A stretch of DNA of 12,088 nucleotides from NCBI GenBank assembly GCA_021801305.1, contig JAJYYD010000068.1, forward strand, positions 1-12,088, given 5' to 3'. Origin of the DNA: Thermoplasmata archaeon (GTDB lineage: Archaea > Thermoplasmatota > Thermoplasmata > Thermoplasmatales > Thermoplasmataceae). Positions 1 to 7,093 of the stretch are shown here, piece after piece. The translations under genes and the position numbers were made by a program. A model generated the notes under the pieces. That model searched no databases, was not told where the DNA came from, and saw only the letters and a list, made by a program, of their open reading frames with translations. Each line of letters opens with the position of its first letter. Position 1 is the stretch's first letter.

Positions 1-364
1 CGATCTTTCTGTTCTCCACGTCTGCAGTGCGGAGATAGAGAACTCTCGCTCTTATCCCCGCAGTGCACAGTATGCCATGAAGGAGGATGCTGTACTCAAC
101 GCACCTGAATCTTTCACCTTCCTTTGCCTCAGTAAGAATTGATACAGGGTCTTCCCTGAGAGGAATGTTCGATCCGCTATGTCTCCATTGTGAATGTACC
201 CATGAGCAGAAAGACTTTGATTTCATGAAGTCATTTTTCATATCAATAAATTTAAGATCAATCCCTGACATGTCTGATAGTTGCTTTAGATATTCACTTT
301 CATATGCACAGAAGTTGAACTCCGGAACGGAAGGGTCTGGGCTTCCTGAGAAATTAAGGGACAA
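1..364 (-). CDS. Transglutaminase-like domain protein, N-terminal part (3' end beyond the window)
   Basis: This minus-strand frame has no stop from base 385 to the left edge, and its translation looks like a papain-fold transglutaminase-like protein. Numbered from a TTG at 364, an N-terminal helical part carries the motif WVHSQWRHSG, followed by a segment ending KEGERFRCVEYSILL and then GIRARVLYLRTADVE. The FRCVEY cysteine (C88) sits where the transglutaminase core has its catalytic Cys, and the GIRARV stretch matches the usual GIPARVV strand. The catalytic His and Asp would lie off the window. About 121 codons are visible. The start is uncertain: TTG at 364 fits a transcript from the TATA element at 394-402, TTG at 382 is the alternative, and the first ATG (271) would cut off similar-looking sequence. 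It is divergent from the aminopeptidase. The substrate is unknown; members include proteases and amidases as well as cross-linking enzymes. A plus-strand frame of 100 codons over the same bases (87-389) is judged to be its shadow. Confidence 0.72.
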   Translation of the reverse strand, partial: MSLNFSGSPDPSVPEFNFCAYESEYLKQLSDMSGIDLKFIDMKNDFMKSKSFCSWVHSQWRHSGSNIPLREDPVSILTEAKEGERFRCVEYSILLHGILCTAGIRARVLYLRTADVENRKI

Positions 365-393
365 TGTAGTTCTATTCTTCAAACATTAATAAT

Positions 394-402
394 CTTATAA
401 AG
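394..402. promoter_or_regulatory. TATA element CTTATAAAG in the divergent spacer
   Basis: CTTATAAAG lies between the transglutaminase-like gene and the aminopeptidase and reads almost the same on both strands. At the usual archaeal spacing of about 26 bases it would start transcripts near 424 (+) and near 372 (-), both sensible for the flanking genes. Transcription from both sides is an inference. Confidence 0.45.
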
Positions 403-473
403 TTTCACTAAAACAGGCATGATCTAGAAATGCAAAGATTTTCATTGTCCATAGCCTAATGACATGATTGAAA

Positions 474-2849
474 ATGGATCCGTACGTTTATGAGATTTAT
501 CTTAAAATAGATTCAGAAAAGCTGGAATACGAAGGAAAAACAGATATTGCACTCCCGGAGGCTGAAGAGATCCTGAACCTTGATTCCGTCGATATAGCAA
601 TAAAGTCTGTATCCATAGATGGCAAAAAGGCAGAATTCGAAGTCAGGAAGGAATTACTCATAGTACACAACAGGGATCATGGGAAGAAGGTGCACATTGA
701 ATACAGCGCAAAAATACCTGCATCCCTGAAAGGCATATATTACGCCAGGACAGGAAAGGAGACCGTGATAACAACCCAGTTTGAATCAACAGGTGCACGG
801 CACGCTTTCCCATGTTTCGACAACCCGTCTGCAAAGGGAATATTCCACATAACGCTGAACATAGAGAAGGATCTGGATGCAATATCAAACATGAAACCCA
901 GGGAAGTACATGTTGAAGAGGGCAGGAAAGAGGTTATGTTCTATGCAACGCCAAGAATGTCAACATACCTCATTTACATAGGCGTAGGAAAGTTTGACGA
1001 GAAAAAGAGGCAGTACCGGGACATGGACATAATTCTTGCAGCACCCAGAGGAAAGCTTACAAAATCCGACCTCCCTCTTGAATGGGCCTCCCAGGCATTA
1101 TCGTATTATGACATGTACTTCAATTTCGAGTACTTCCTTCCCAAACTTCATCTCATATCCGTACCGGAATTTGCAGCAGGAGCCATGGAGAACTGGGGAG
1201 CAATAACTTTCAGGGAGATGTATCTGGATATAGGGAAATCCACGGGCACAAACACCCTGAAGTCTACAATGGAGGTTATCTTCCATGAAATCGTTCACCA
1301 GTGGTTTGGTGATCTGGTAACAATGAAATGGTGGAACGATCTGTGGCTTAACGAGAGCTTTGCAACGTTCATGTCTTACAAGGCTATAGAGGACATCAAG
1401 CCTGCATGGCATCCTGTTAACGACATGGTTCAACTCAGGACAAGCCAGGCCCTTCTGAGTGATTCCCTGGAACATTCACACCCCATAGATGCAAAGGTCA
1501 GTGATCCGAACTCGGTCGCACAGATATTTGACGAGATCAGCTATGGGAAGGGCGCAAGCATACTGAGGATGATCGAGGCATATGTCGGCCAGGAGAACTT
1601 CAGGGAAGGCCTAAGGCTCTATCTCTCCGATCATGCACTGGGAAACGCTGAGGGAAAGGATCTGTGGGAATCAATAGAAAAAGCCTCCGGGATGAAAATA
1701 TCCAACATCATGGAGGCATGGATAAAGAGGATGGGTTACCCTTACGTTACAGTTGCAATGGAAGGTTCAAAACTGAAAATGGAACAGCACAGGTTTCTCA
1801 TGTCCGGAAAATCAACAGATGAAACATGGCCTATCCCGCTGACCATGATCCACAGGTCAGGAAAAGTTGAAAGCATGATTCTGGAGGAAAGATCGAGGAC
1901 TGTTGATGCCGGAGACTTTGCAAAATTGAATTCAAAGGCTACTGGATTTTTCAGGACACTCTATTCCGGAAAAACACTTGAATATGTGTTGTCAAACTGG
2001 AATACTTTCAAGGAACTTGACAAATGGGGCCTGATTAATGACTATTATGCATTTGTGAGGTCAGGAAAGGCCACCCGTGATGAATATTTCAGGGTCATTG
2101 AAAAATCGGCGGATGACATGGAACAGATCATAGTTGAAGAAGTCGCATCCCAGCTTTATCATATATGGTCGGTCACCCAGTCTGAAGGCGTGAGGAAAAG
2201 GGGGGTCAATTACATAAAGATGAAAATGGAGAAGATCGGGCCTAAAAGGAAAGGGGAGAACGACGAGATATCAATACTAAGAGGTGTTCTGGCGAGCATT
2301 CTGACAAGGATGGATCAGGAGTACGCAAAATCCAGGTCCGCGGAATTTAAGGACTTCAGCAACGTTGACCCTGACATGAAGAGTTCTTCAGCCCTTGCTT
2401 TCTCAATCTCAGGAGGGTCTTATGACGATCTCATGAAGGCCTTTTATGGAACTGAAAGTGATGAAGACCGCGGAAAACTGATAAATGCTGCAGGCTGGAT
2501 GACATCGCAGAATGACAGGGAGAAATTTCTCGAAGACCTTTCAAAGGGAGTGGTTAAAAGGCAGGATATGCAGAGGTTTTTCACCGCATGCACAGACTCC
2601 CCGCATTCAAGAAAATTCATGCTGGACAATCTGGAGAGGTCAATGGAAATGCTGGTAGGTGCTTTCTCCGGAAGCAGGACTCCTTCAAGGGTCCTTGAGC
2701 AGTGTATTTCCATACTTGGCCTCGATCATGGAAAAGAAGTGGATGAGGTAGTTGAAAAGATCAGGAAACCTGAGCTGCAGACCGGCATTGACAAGGGAAA
2801 AGAACTGCTGGAAATAAATGCCGCCATAAGGAAGGCATTCAACGACTGA
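474..2849 (+). CDS. M1 family zinc aminopeptidase, tricorn interacting factor F2/F3 type
   Basis: A cytosolic zinc aminopeptidase that would remove N-terminal residues from peptides released by the proteasome or tricorn protease. Numbered from ATG 474 (791 residues), the N-terminal beta domain is followed by the exopeptidase motif GAMEN (236-240), the zinc motif HEIVH (ligands H271 and H275, general base E272), the third ligand E294 in LNESFA, and the transition-state tyrosine Y357 in EISYGKGAS. The C-terminal half is a helical domain with the ending expected for the family. Length and pattern match Thermoplasma factors F2 and F3 closely, for example GAMENWGAITFRE and WWNDLWLNESFATFMSYK. The start was chosen because the tricorn factors begin only a few residues before the first beta strand. 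An in-frame TTG at 468 would add two residues. No strong ribosome site precedes the ATG. No tricorn core gene is visible here, and F2 cannot be told from F3 by eye. Confidence 0.93.
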   Translation: MDPYVYEIYLKIDSEKLEYEGKTDIALPEAEEILNLDSVDIAIKSVSIDGKKAEFEVRKELLIVHNRDHGKKVHIEYSAKIPASLKGIYYARTGKETVITTQFESTGARHAFPCFDNPSAKGIFHITLNIEKDLDAISNMKPREVHVEEGRKEVMFYATPRMSTYLIYIGVGKFDEKKRQYRDMDIILAAPRGKLTKSDLPLEWASQALSYYDMYFNFEYFLPKLHLISVPEFAAGAMENWGAITFREMYLDIGKSTGTNTLKSTMEVIFHEIVHQWFGDLVTMKWWNDLWLNESFATFMSYKAIEDIKPAWHPVNDMVQLRTSQALLSDSLEHSHPIDAKVSDPNSVAQIFDEISYGKGASILRMIEAYVGQENFREGLRLYLSDHALGNAEGKDLWESIEKASGMKISNIMEAWIKRMGYPYVTVAMEGSKLKMEQHRFLMSGKSTDETWPIPLTMIHRSGKVESMILEERSRTVDAGDFAKLNSKATGFFRTLYSGKTLEYVLSNWNTFKELDKWGLINDYYAFVRSGKATRDEYFRVIEKSADDMEQIIVEEVASQLYHIWSVTQSEGVRKRGVNYIKMKMEKIGPKRKGENDEISILRGVLASILTRMDQEYAKSRSAEFKDFSNVDPDMKSSSALAFSISGGSYDDLMKAFYGTESDEDRGKLINAAGWMTSQNDREKFLEDLSKGVVKRQDMQRFFTACTDSPHSRKFMLDNLERSMEMLVGAFSGSRTPSRVLEQCISILGLDHGKEVDEVVEKIRKPELQTGIDKGKELLEINAAIRKAFND

Positions 2850-2866
2850 AATCCGGAAATACAATA

Positions 2867-2872
2867 TTTTTT
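2867..2872 (+). terminator. Oligo-T terminator after the aminopeptidase gene
   Basis: A run of six T begins 18 bases after the aminopeptidase stop in very AT-rich DNA, as in archaeal intrinsic termination signals. A 9-bp inverted repeat follows at 2879-2909 and may contribute. Confidence 0.4.
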
Positions 2873-2878
2873 AATATA

Positions 2879-2909
2879 ATTTATACAACATAAGATAACT
2901 TGTATAAAT
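2879..2909. repeat. Perfect 9-bp inverted repeat
   Basis: ATTTATACA at 2879-2887 is mirrored by TGTATAAAT at 2901-2909 with a 13-base spacer. It lies between the aminopeptidase stop and the permease promoter. It could be a weak hairpin in the aminopeptidase transcript or a two-fold regulator site; the sequence does not decide. The AT-rich surroundings raise the chance of coincidence. Confidence 0.45.
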
Positions 2910-3021
2910 AACAACAAATTTATTAAGATTACGTTAAAATCCATTGTAATAGCCACTCCGTAACTTAAATATTTGTGAAAACAGCTATTAAAGCCTATTT
3001 ACAATGCATCTATTTTTTAAG

Positions 3022-3029
3022 TATTTAAG
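3022..3029 (+). promoter_or_regulatory. TATA box of the permease gene
   Basis: TATTTAAG is centred about 25 bases upstream of the ATG at 3050. That is the spacing expected when transcription starts at or next to the start codon, so it supports a leaderless mRNA and the choice of 3050. Confidence 0.55.
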
Positions 3030-3049
3030 CATTTTTACAAAACAATTAT

Positions 3050-4729
3050 ATGAAATGCAGTCAATTGGGGAAAATGGTTGAGACTGTTCCTAAAAGACAC
3101 ATTCTGAAGAAAGGTCCAAGACTGAAAAAGGAACTTGGTTTCTACGAGCTTCTTATTATTGGAGTTGCCGGTTCTCTGGGCAACGGTGCCCTGTTTGGCA
3201 CAGTGGAAATGGTCACAGGTGCAGGGCCGGGAGCAATATTCGGATTCATATTCGGGGCGTTCATATACATGCTTGTAGCCTTCACATACGTGGAACTGAG
3301 CAAGGTATATCCTGAGGCGGGAGGACCGACAAGATACTCAATGTACACACATGGCCGATGGACAAACCTGATCAACTCAATGGCAGATATCCTGTGGTAC
3401 CTTTTCATACCTCCAATAGAGGTTGTGGCAATTCTGACCGGACTGGATTTCTTCTTCCCGGGCATATTCGTCACTCTTTCCGATTCTCCAACTCTCATAG
3501 GCGCTCTTGTGGGCACTGCGCTTCTTCTGACGTTCATACCAATCAACTACTACGGAATAAAACAGTTCGGCAAAACCACAAATATTGTGGGCATAGTGAA
3601 ACTGATTTTCTATATAGCAATGGTCCTGGGGCTCATTGCTTTCGTATTCAACTTCAAGAATCTCTTTGCCTACGGTGTTTTGCCTTACAGGGCAGTTTCA
3701 ATACTGGGAATCATGCCTCTTGCCATGTATGATTTTGGTGCAACAAGGGTTATTCCTGATCTGGCAGAGGAGACTCATCACCAGAACGATGTTGCAAAGG
3801 CCATGATATTCACCGTAGTTATAGAAACCCTGATCTATATAGGGGTCGCTTTCGCAATATTGATGGGTTTCCACTGGTCTGCGCTGCATATAACCCCGGG
3901 CAACTTCGCTGGTCTTACTGCAAGTAACAGTATTCTTTCAGGCAGCAACCCGTTCTTCATATTTGCACAGAAGAGCAATTTCGAGTGGATATTCATTGCG
4001 GCAATAGTTACGGGGTTCATGGCACCTTATGTTACAGGTTATATCTATGCAGGCAGTGGTTCAAGGGTACTCTTTGCCATGGGAAGATCGGGATTTATAA
4101 CTAGATCACTTAAAAAGATCAATGTAAAACATTCAATTCCGCTTGTTGCACTGCTTTCCTTTACAATAGTGGGGGCCATCATAGTTCTGATAACCGCCCC
4201 AAATCCGTCAATATTCACGTTCATTGATGATGCTTCTGCAGCCGGTTATCTGGGACTTGTGGTGAATCCGGTATCTCTCATGGTGACAAGGAGGCAGGGG
4301 ATAACAAAACCTGAGCAGAGATTCAGGGGAATGTGGATCATAGCTCCCCTTTCAGTGGGGCTGAGCTCGCTTATACCGTTCTGGGCAGGCTGGCCGTCAG
4401 AACCATACGCTGTCCTCCTCATGACCATTGGGGCAATAGTGATCGGCATTATGTCAAAGGTCAAGATCGGAGCAAAGAATGCCATATGGTACATTGCCTT
4501 CATAATTTTCGAAACGGTCATGGTACTGATAGGTTCAGACGGATTCACGGGAACCCTCTTCGGCATGAAGGTAGGTTCACTCATACCTTTCACATGGGCA
4601 ACTCTCATAATCTTCGTTGTGGCCATGGGCGTCTTCTATCCATGGGGTGTAATGTCCGGTTTCAAGGAACAGTTCAGGCATGTGGATTTCACCAACGATG
4701 TGCTTGACAACATGGATTACACGAAATGA
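3050..4729 (+). CDS. APC superfamily amino acid permease
   Basis: An integral membrane transporter of the amino acid-polyamine-organocation superfamily, probably moving an amino acid or amine with a proton. The first membrane segment (about residues 32-52) has the glycine-rich bend GVAGSLGNGALFG that binds substrate in this fold. The sixth (about 217-232) reaches YDFGATRVIPDLAEET, the usual broken helix and conserved acidic stretch. SRVLFAMGRSGFI (338-350) is the typical loop after the eighth segment. Hydrophobicity suggests 12 to 14 membrane segments over 559 residues. The start at 3050 is supported by the TATA box 25 bases upstream. An in-frame ATG at 3074, preceded by GGGG, would remove eight residues and is the alternative. 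The substrate cannot be read from sequence. It appears to be transcribed alone. Confidence 0.88.
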   Translation: MKCSQLGKMVETVPKRHILKKGPRLKKELGFYELLIIGVAGSLGNGALFGTVEMVTGAGPGAIFGFIFGAFIYMLVAFTYVELSKVYPEAGGPTRYSMYTHGRWTNLINSMADILWYLFIPPIEVVAILTGLDFFFPGIFVTLSDSPTLIGALVGTALLLTFIPINYYGIKQFGKTTNIVGIVKLIFYIAMVLGLIAFVFNFKNLFAYGVLPYRAVSILGIMPLAMYDFGATRVIPDLAEETHHQNDVAKAMIFTVVIETLIYIGVAFAILMGFHWSALHITPGNFAGLTASNSILSGSNPFFIFAQKSNFEWIFIAAIVTGFMAPYVTGYIYAGSGSRVLFAMGRSGFITRSLKKINVKHSIPLVALLSFTIVGAIIVLITAPNPSIFTFIDDASAAGYLGLVVNPVSLMVTRRQGITKPEQRFRGMWIIAPLSVGLSSLIPFWAGWPSEPYAVLLMTIGAIVIGIMSKVKIGAKNAIWYIAFIIFETVMVLIGSDGFTGTLFGMKVGSLIPFTWATLIIFVVAMGVFYPWGVMSGFKEQFRHVDFTNDVLDNMDYTK

Positions 4730-4762
4730 TCCGTTAACTGGAAAACAGCACCTCCAGAAGGC

Positions 4763-4789
4763 ACAGGGTTCGGCTATACCAATCCCTGT
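4763..4789 (+). terminator. Possible weak hairpin terminator after the permease gene
   Basis: ACAGGG (4763-4768) pairs with CCCTGT (4784-4789) across a 15-base loop, followed by TTATTTAAATAAT and later a T5 run at 4815-4819. The stem is only 6 bp, so this is weak. The rest of the 4730-4935 spacer shows nothing I can assign. Confidence 0.2.
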
Positions 4790-4935
4790 TATTTAAATAA
4801 TGGGCCAAAATCAATTTTTCATTCCATTTTCAATAATCAGTCAAGATGCGTTGCCTGCAACAATCAGGATGGTTTTCATTAAGGTCCTATATACGACGCA
4901 CCTTATCTTTTAGCGTCCGGATTTAACTTTATCTA

Positions 4936-4947
4936 TTTTATATATTA
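4936..4947 (+). promoter_or_regulatory. TATA box of the DsrE-TusA-SQR cassette
   Basis: TTTTATATATTA lies about 25 bases before the cluster of start codons at 4964-4973. It is the best promoter candidate for the sulfur cassette. The distance implies a very short leader or none. Confidence 0.5.
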
Positions 4948-4972
4948 ATTGCGAAGATGATGGGTGATGAAG

Positions 4973-5386
4973 ATGGCTAAGGGATTATCAATGGTTATTT
5001 CCACAGGTACGGAAGAAAAGATGGTGATGCTCGGGGTTCTGACCCAGACAGAGGTGAAACTGGAAATGCCTGTAAGGATTTTCGTGACGGGCACTGCCCT
5101 GCCCCTGTTCCTGAAAGAGGGTTCTGCAAAGGTACCGGTAACTCCGGGTGGCTTTGAAGGTTATATGAAAGAACTCAGGGAAGGACTGGCAAGGATAAAA
5201 TTTGAAGGGTGGCATGAACTGCTGAAAAACTCCATCAGGGACGGGGACGTCAAGGTCTATGCATGCTCCCTGATGTCAAGTGCAATGAACCTCAGGAAGG
5301 ATGACTTTGATTCCATGGTGGAGGATATAGTGGGTGCAACAAATTTCATGATACAGTCGGCTGAGAACCAGGTTCTGGTATTGTAA
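4973..5386 (+). CDS. DsrE/DsrF-like sulfur-transfer protein
   Basis: A small cytosolic protein (137 residues) of the DsrE-like fold, whose members carry sulfane sulfur on a conserved cysteine and pass it to or from TusA. Evidence is an N-terminal beta strand (LSMVISTGTEEK), a middle strand PVRIFVTGTALPLFLKEG, and the C-terminal YACSLMSSAMNLRKDDF, whose only cysteine (C98) matches the active Cys of archaeal DsrE-like proteins. The next gene encodes TusA, the known partner of DsrE proteins in thermoacidophilic archaea such as Metallosphaera. The start at 4973 was chosen because GGGTGA sits just upstream as a ribosome site. GTG 4964 and ATG 4967 are in frame and possible, the latter if the mRNA is leaderless. 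The DsrE subgroup cannot be settled by eye. Confidence 0.78.
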   Translation: MAKGLSMVISTGTEEKMVMLGVLTQTEVKLEMPVRIFVTGTALPLFLKEGSAKVPVTPGGFEGYMKELREGLARIKFEGWHELLKNSIRDGDVKVYACSLMSSAMNLRKDDFDSMVEDIVGATNFMIQSAENQVLVL

Positions 5387-5391
5387 GGTGG
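5387..5391 (+). promoter_or_regulatory. Ribosome binding site GGTGG of the tusA-like gene
   Basis: GGTGG directly follows the DsrE-like stop codon and stands five bases before ATG 5397. It fixes that start over the in-frame GTG at 5388, which lies inside the site itself. The same kind of site precedes the DsrE-like and SQR-like genes. Confidence 0.6.
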
Positions 5392-5396
5392 ATGAA

Positions 5397-5633
5397 ATGG
5401 CAACATATAATGTGGACAGCAGGGGAACAGCATGCCCGGGACCAATTACTGATCTCATACGGGCTTACAGGAAGGCACAGAACGGTGACGAGATAGTGCT
5501 GGTGGCCAATGATCCGGGTGCGGTTCCCGACTCAAAGGCATGGTGCGAGAGAACAAGGAACCAGTTCATGGGATCGAAGGAAGCGGACAGAATCTTCGAA
5601 ATCACCATCAAGGTGACAGGGAAGAAGGCATAG
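5397..5633 (+). CDS. tusA: TusA/SirA-family sulfur carrier protein
   Basis: A small cytosolic sulfur carrier of 78 residues, the usual TusA length. The signature VDSRGTACPGPITDLIRAYR holds the sulfur-accepting cysteine in a CPxP motif (CPGP, C13). A second cysteine occurs in the later stretch KAWCERTRN, as in many archaeal and sulfur-oxidiser TusA proteins. TusA accepts persulfide sulfur and passes it to tRNA thiolation, cofactor synthesis or sulfur oxidation. Pairing with a DsrE-like gene ten bases upstream and an SQR-like gene downstream favours the sulfur-oxidation or trafficking role; this is an inference. The two genes are surely co-transcribed. Confidence 0.9.
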   Translation: MATYNVDSRGTACPGPITDLIRAYRKAQNGDEIVLVANDPGAVPDSKAWCERTRNQFMGSKEADRIFEITIKVTGKKA

Positions 5634-5703
5634 GCTGGTGGTACCCGTATCAGTGAATCCATTTCCAATAAATGAAACAGTCCCTGCCGGAACCAGTGCA
5701 TCC

Positions 5704-5712
5704 ATATTTAAT
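5704..5712 (+). promoter_or_regulatory. Possible internal TATA box before the SQR-like gene
   Basis: ATATTTAAT occurs in the 180-base gap between the tusA-like and SQR-like genes and would start transcripts near 5737, giving a leader of roughly 75 bases. The rest of this gap shows no convincing gene. Read-through from the cassette promoter is equally possible. Confidence 0.3.
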
Positions 5713-5813
5713 CCGGGAAAAAACACTGGCGCTGGTGGAAGTATTCCCAAGCGTACTCAGGTTAAGAACTGTTTCAGGAAAAAATCACTGCACATTCAAT
5801 CAGGGTGGTAAAT

Positions 5814-7007
5814 ATGAAGAAGATAGCAATAATCGGGAGCGGTGCTGGAGGACTGATAACATCCAGCAAGCTTGCAAAGGATCTGTCAAAGCAGATCAGG
5901 AACGAAGAGGTATCAATAACCATTTTTGACAGGAACCTGGAGCAGGAATTCCAGCCGGGTTATCTTGAAGTGGCATTCCGTGGAACTGATCCTGCCAAAA
6001 TCATAAGGAGGGTCGAAGGGCTGGTTTCACCCGGAGTCAAACTGGTGTATGAGAACGTGGAGAAAGTTGACCTTGCTGACAGGTATCTGCAGACTGAGGG
6101 AAGCAAGGAGAAATACGGCTTCGATTACCTCATAATATCAACGGGTTCATCTCCGGACTACAAGCAGATAAGCGGGCTGAGGGAGGACAACATGGATTTC
6201 CATACAGATGCCTACAACTCAAACCTGATTTACCAGAGGATATCAAAGATCAAGTCCGGAAGGATTGTCGTCGGGATAGCCGGGCTTCCATACAAGTGTC
6301 CGCCGTCTCCAAATGAATCTGCATTCATGCTTGACGAGTACTTCAGAAAGCAGGGATTAAGGGACAATGTCGAAATAACTTACATAACCCCGTTCACCAG
6401 GATATACTCTGCAGAATCCATAAATGAAGTCATAGAGCCAATTTATGAAAAAAGATCAATAGGGAGCGTTACGGCATTCAATACAGACTATGTGGACACC
6501 GACAGGAAGGAGATCAACTCAATGGAGGGTGAAACACTGAAGTACGACTACCTGTTTCTCACACCGCCGCACAAAACAGCATCATTCCTGAAGGGCACTG
6601 AATTCTCTGACGAAGACGGATGGGTGAAGGTTGACAGGAGGGATCTGCACATTACAAGTTATGGTGACAGCTTCGCCATAGGGGATACAACAAACCTTCC
6701 AATATCAAAGGCAGGGGTTGAAGCCCATCTGGAAGGCATAGTGGTGGCCAACAACATCGCCGCAGAAATCAATGGAATGGAAAGAAAATACAGGTTCACG
6801 GGAAGAACACAGTGTTCAATGGAGACAGGATTCCACAAGGCTACATTCGTAGTTGGCACATACGATAAGCCGGTTGAGAAAATAGAACCTTCCACAATGA
6901 ACTACATGGAGAAGAAGGTCATGGAGAAAATTTACTGGGGTTCGCTTCATGGACATTATGAATGGCTGTTCAAGTACCATTTCAAGGAAGACTACTTTCA
7001 GGATTAA
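5814..7007 (+). CDS. Sulfide:quinone oxidoreductase-like FAD flavoprotein
   Basis: A two-Rossmann FAD oxidoreductase (397 residues) of the SQR/flavocytochrome c-sulfide dehydrogenase group. SQR oxidises sulfide to sulfane sulfur and passes electrons to membrane quinone. Numbered from ATG 5814, the FAD site is IIGSGAGG (6-13). Next come the strand-turn IISTGSSPDY (108-117), then GLPYKCPPSPNESAF with the conserved redox Cys C162, the second FAD motif AIGDTTNLPISKAG (288-301), and TQCSMETG with C334. The aromatic, basic C-terminus (about 370-397) resembles the membrane-contact tail of SQRs. Only two of the three SQR cysteines are seen; none occurs just after STG, where the third usually sits. 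The two-cysteine state resembles flavocytochrome c dehydrogenases and some divergent SQRs, so the true substrate could be sulfide, a persulfide or something else. The start was chosen over GTG 5805 because GGGTGGT (5803-5809) lies just before the ATG. Its place after the DsrE-like and TusA genes supports a sulfur role. Confidence 0.8.
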   Translation: MKKIAIIGSGAGGLITSSKLAKDLSKQIRNEEVSITIFDRNLEQEFQPGYLEVAFRGTDPAKIIRRVEGLVSPGVKLVYENVEKVDLADRYLQTEGSKEKYGFDYLIISTGSSPDYKQISGLREDNMDFHTDAYNSNLIYQRISKIKSGRIVVGIAGLPYKCPPSPNESAFMLDEYFRKQGLRDNVEITYITPFTRIYSAESINEVIEPIYEKRSIGSVTAFNTDYVDTDRKEINSMEGETLKYDYLFLTPPHKTASFLKGTEFSDEDGWVKVDRRDLHITSYGDSFAIGDTTNLPISKAGVEAHLEGIVVANNIAAEINGMERKYRFTGRTQCSMETGFHKATFVVGTYDKPVEKIEPSTMNYMEKKVMEKIYWGSLHGHYEWLFKYHFKEDYFQD

Positions 7008-7043
7008 ACCCGTGAATTTAATTCTCATTTCTTCACTGAAAAT

Positions 7044-7054
7044 CTTTAATTTTT
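7044..7054 (+). terminator. Oligo-T terminator of the sulfur cassette
   Basis: CTTTAATTTTT, 37 bases after the SQR-like stop, is the first T-rich run on the plus strand and a plausible archaeal terminator. There is no strong stem. Confidence 0.35.
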
Positions 7055-7093
7055 AAGGAAACAATGGTATCAATAGAGTGCAGGTGATCCACA

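Noticed and set aside
1..108. Plus-strand open frame from the edge with several cysteines (QCTVCHEGGCC), considered as the end of a zinc-finger or transposase protein.
   Set aside because: It is antisense to the transglutaminase-like core and has no transposase signature beyond scattered cysteines.
87..389. Plus-strand 100-codon frame with a CLHCEC stretch, considered as a small zinc-binding protein.
   Set aside because: The opposite strand encodes transglutaminase-like motifs over the same bases. The ATG directly abuts AAGGAGG with no spacing for ribosome binding, and no family is recognisable.
4846..4926. 27-codon frame between the permease and the DsrE-like gene.
   Set aside because: No ribosome site, unusual composition and overlap with the promoter region of the cassette; no evidence of coding.
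5693..5729. CCAGTG/CACTGG inverted repeat in the gap before the SQR-like gene, considered as a riboswitch or hairpin.
   Set aside because: Only 6-bp arms with a 25-base gap that contains the likely TATA box; within chance.
5672..5929. 85-codon frame overlapping the start of the SQR-like gene.
   Set aside because: It runs out of frame through the FAD-binding motif of a well-supported gene, and its sequence has no recognisable features.
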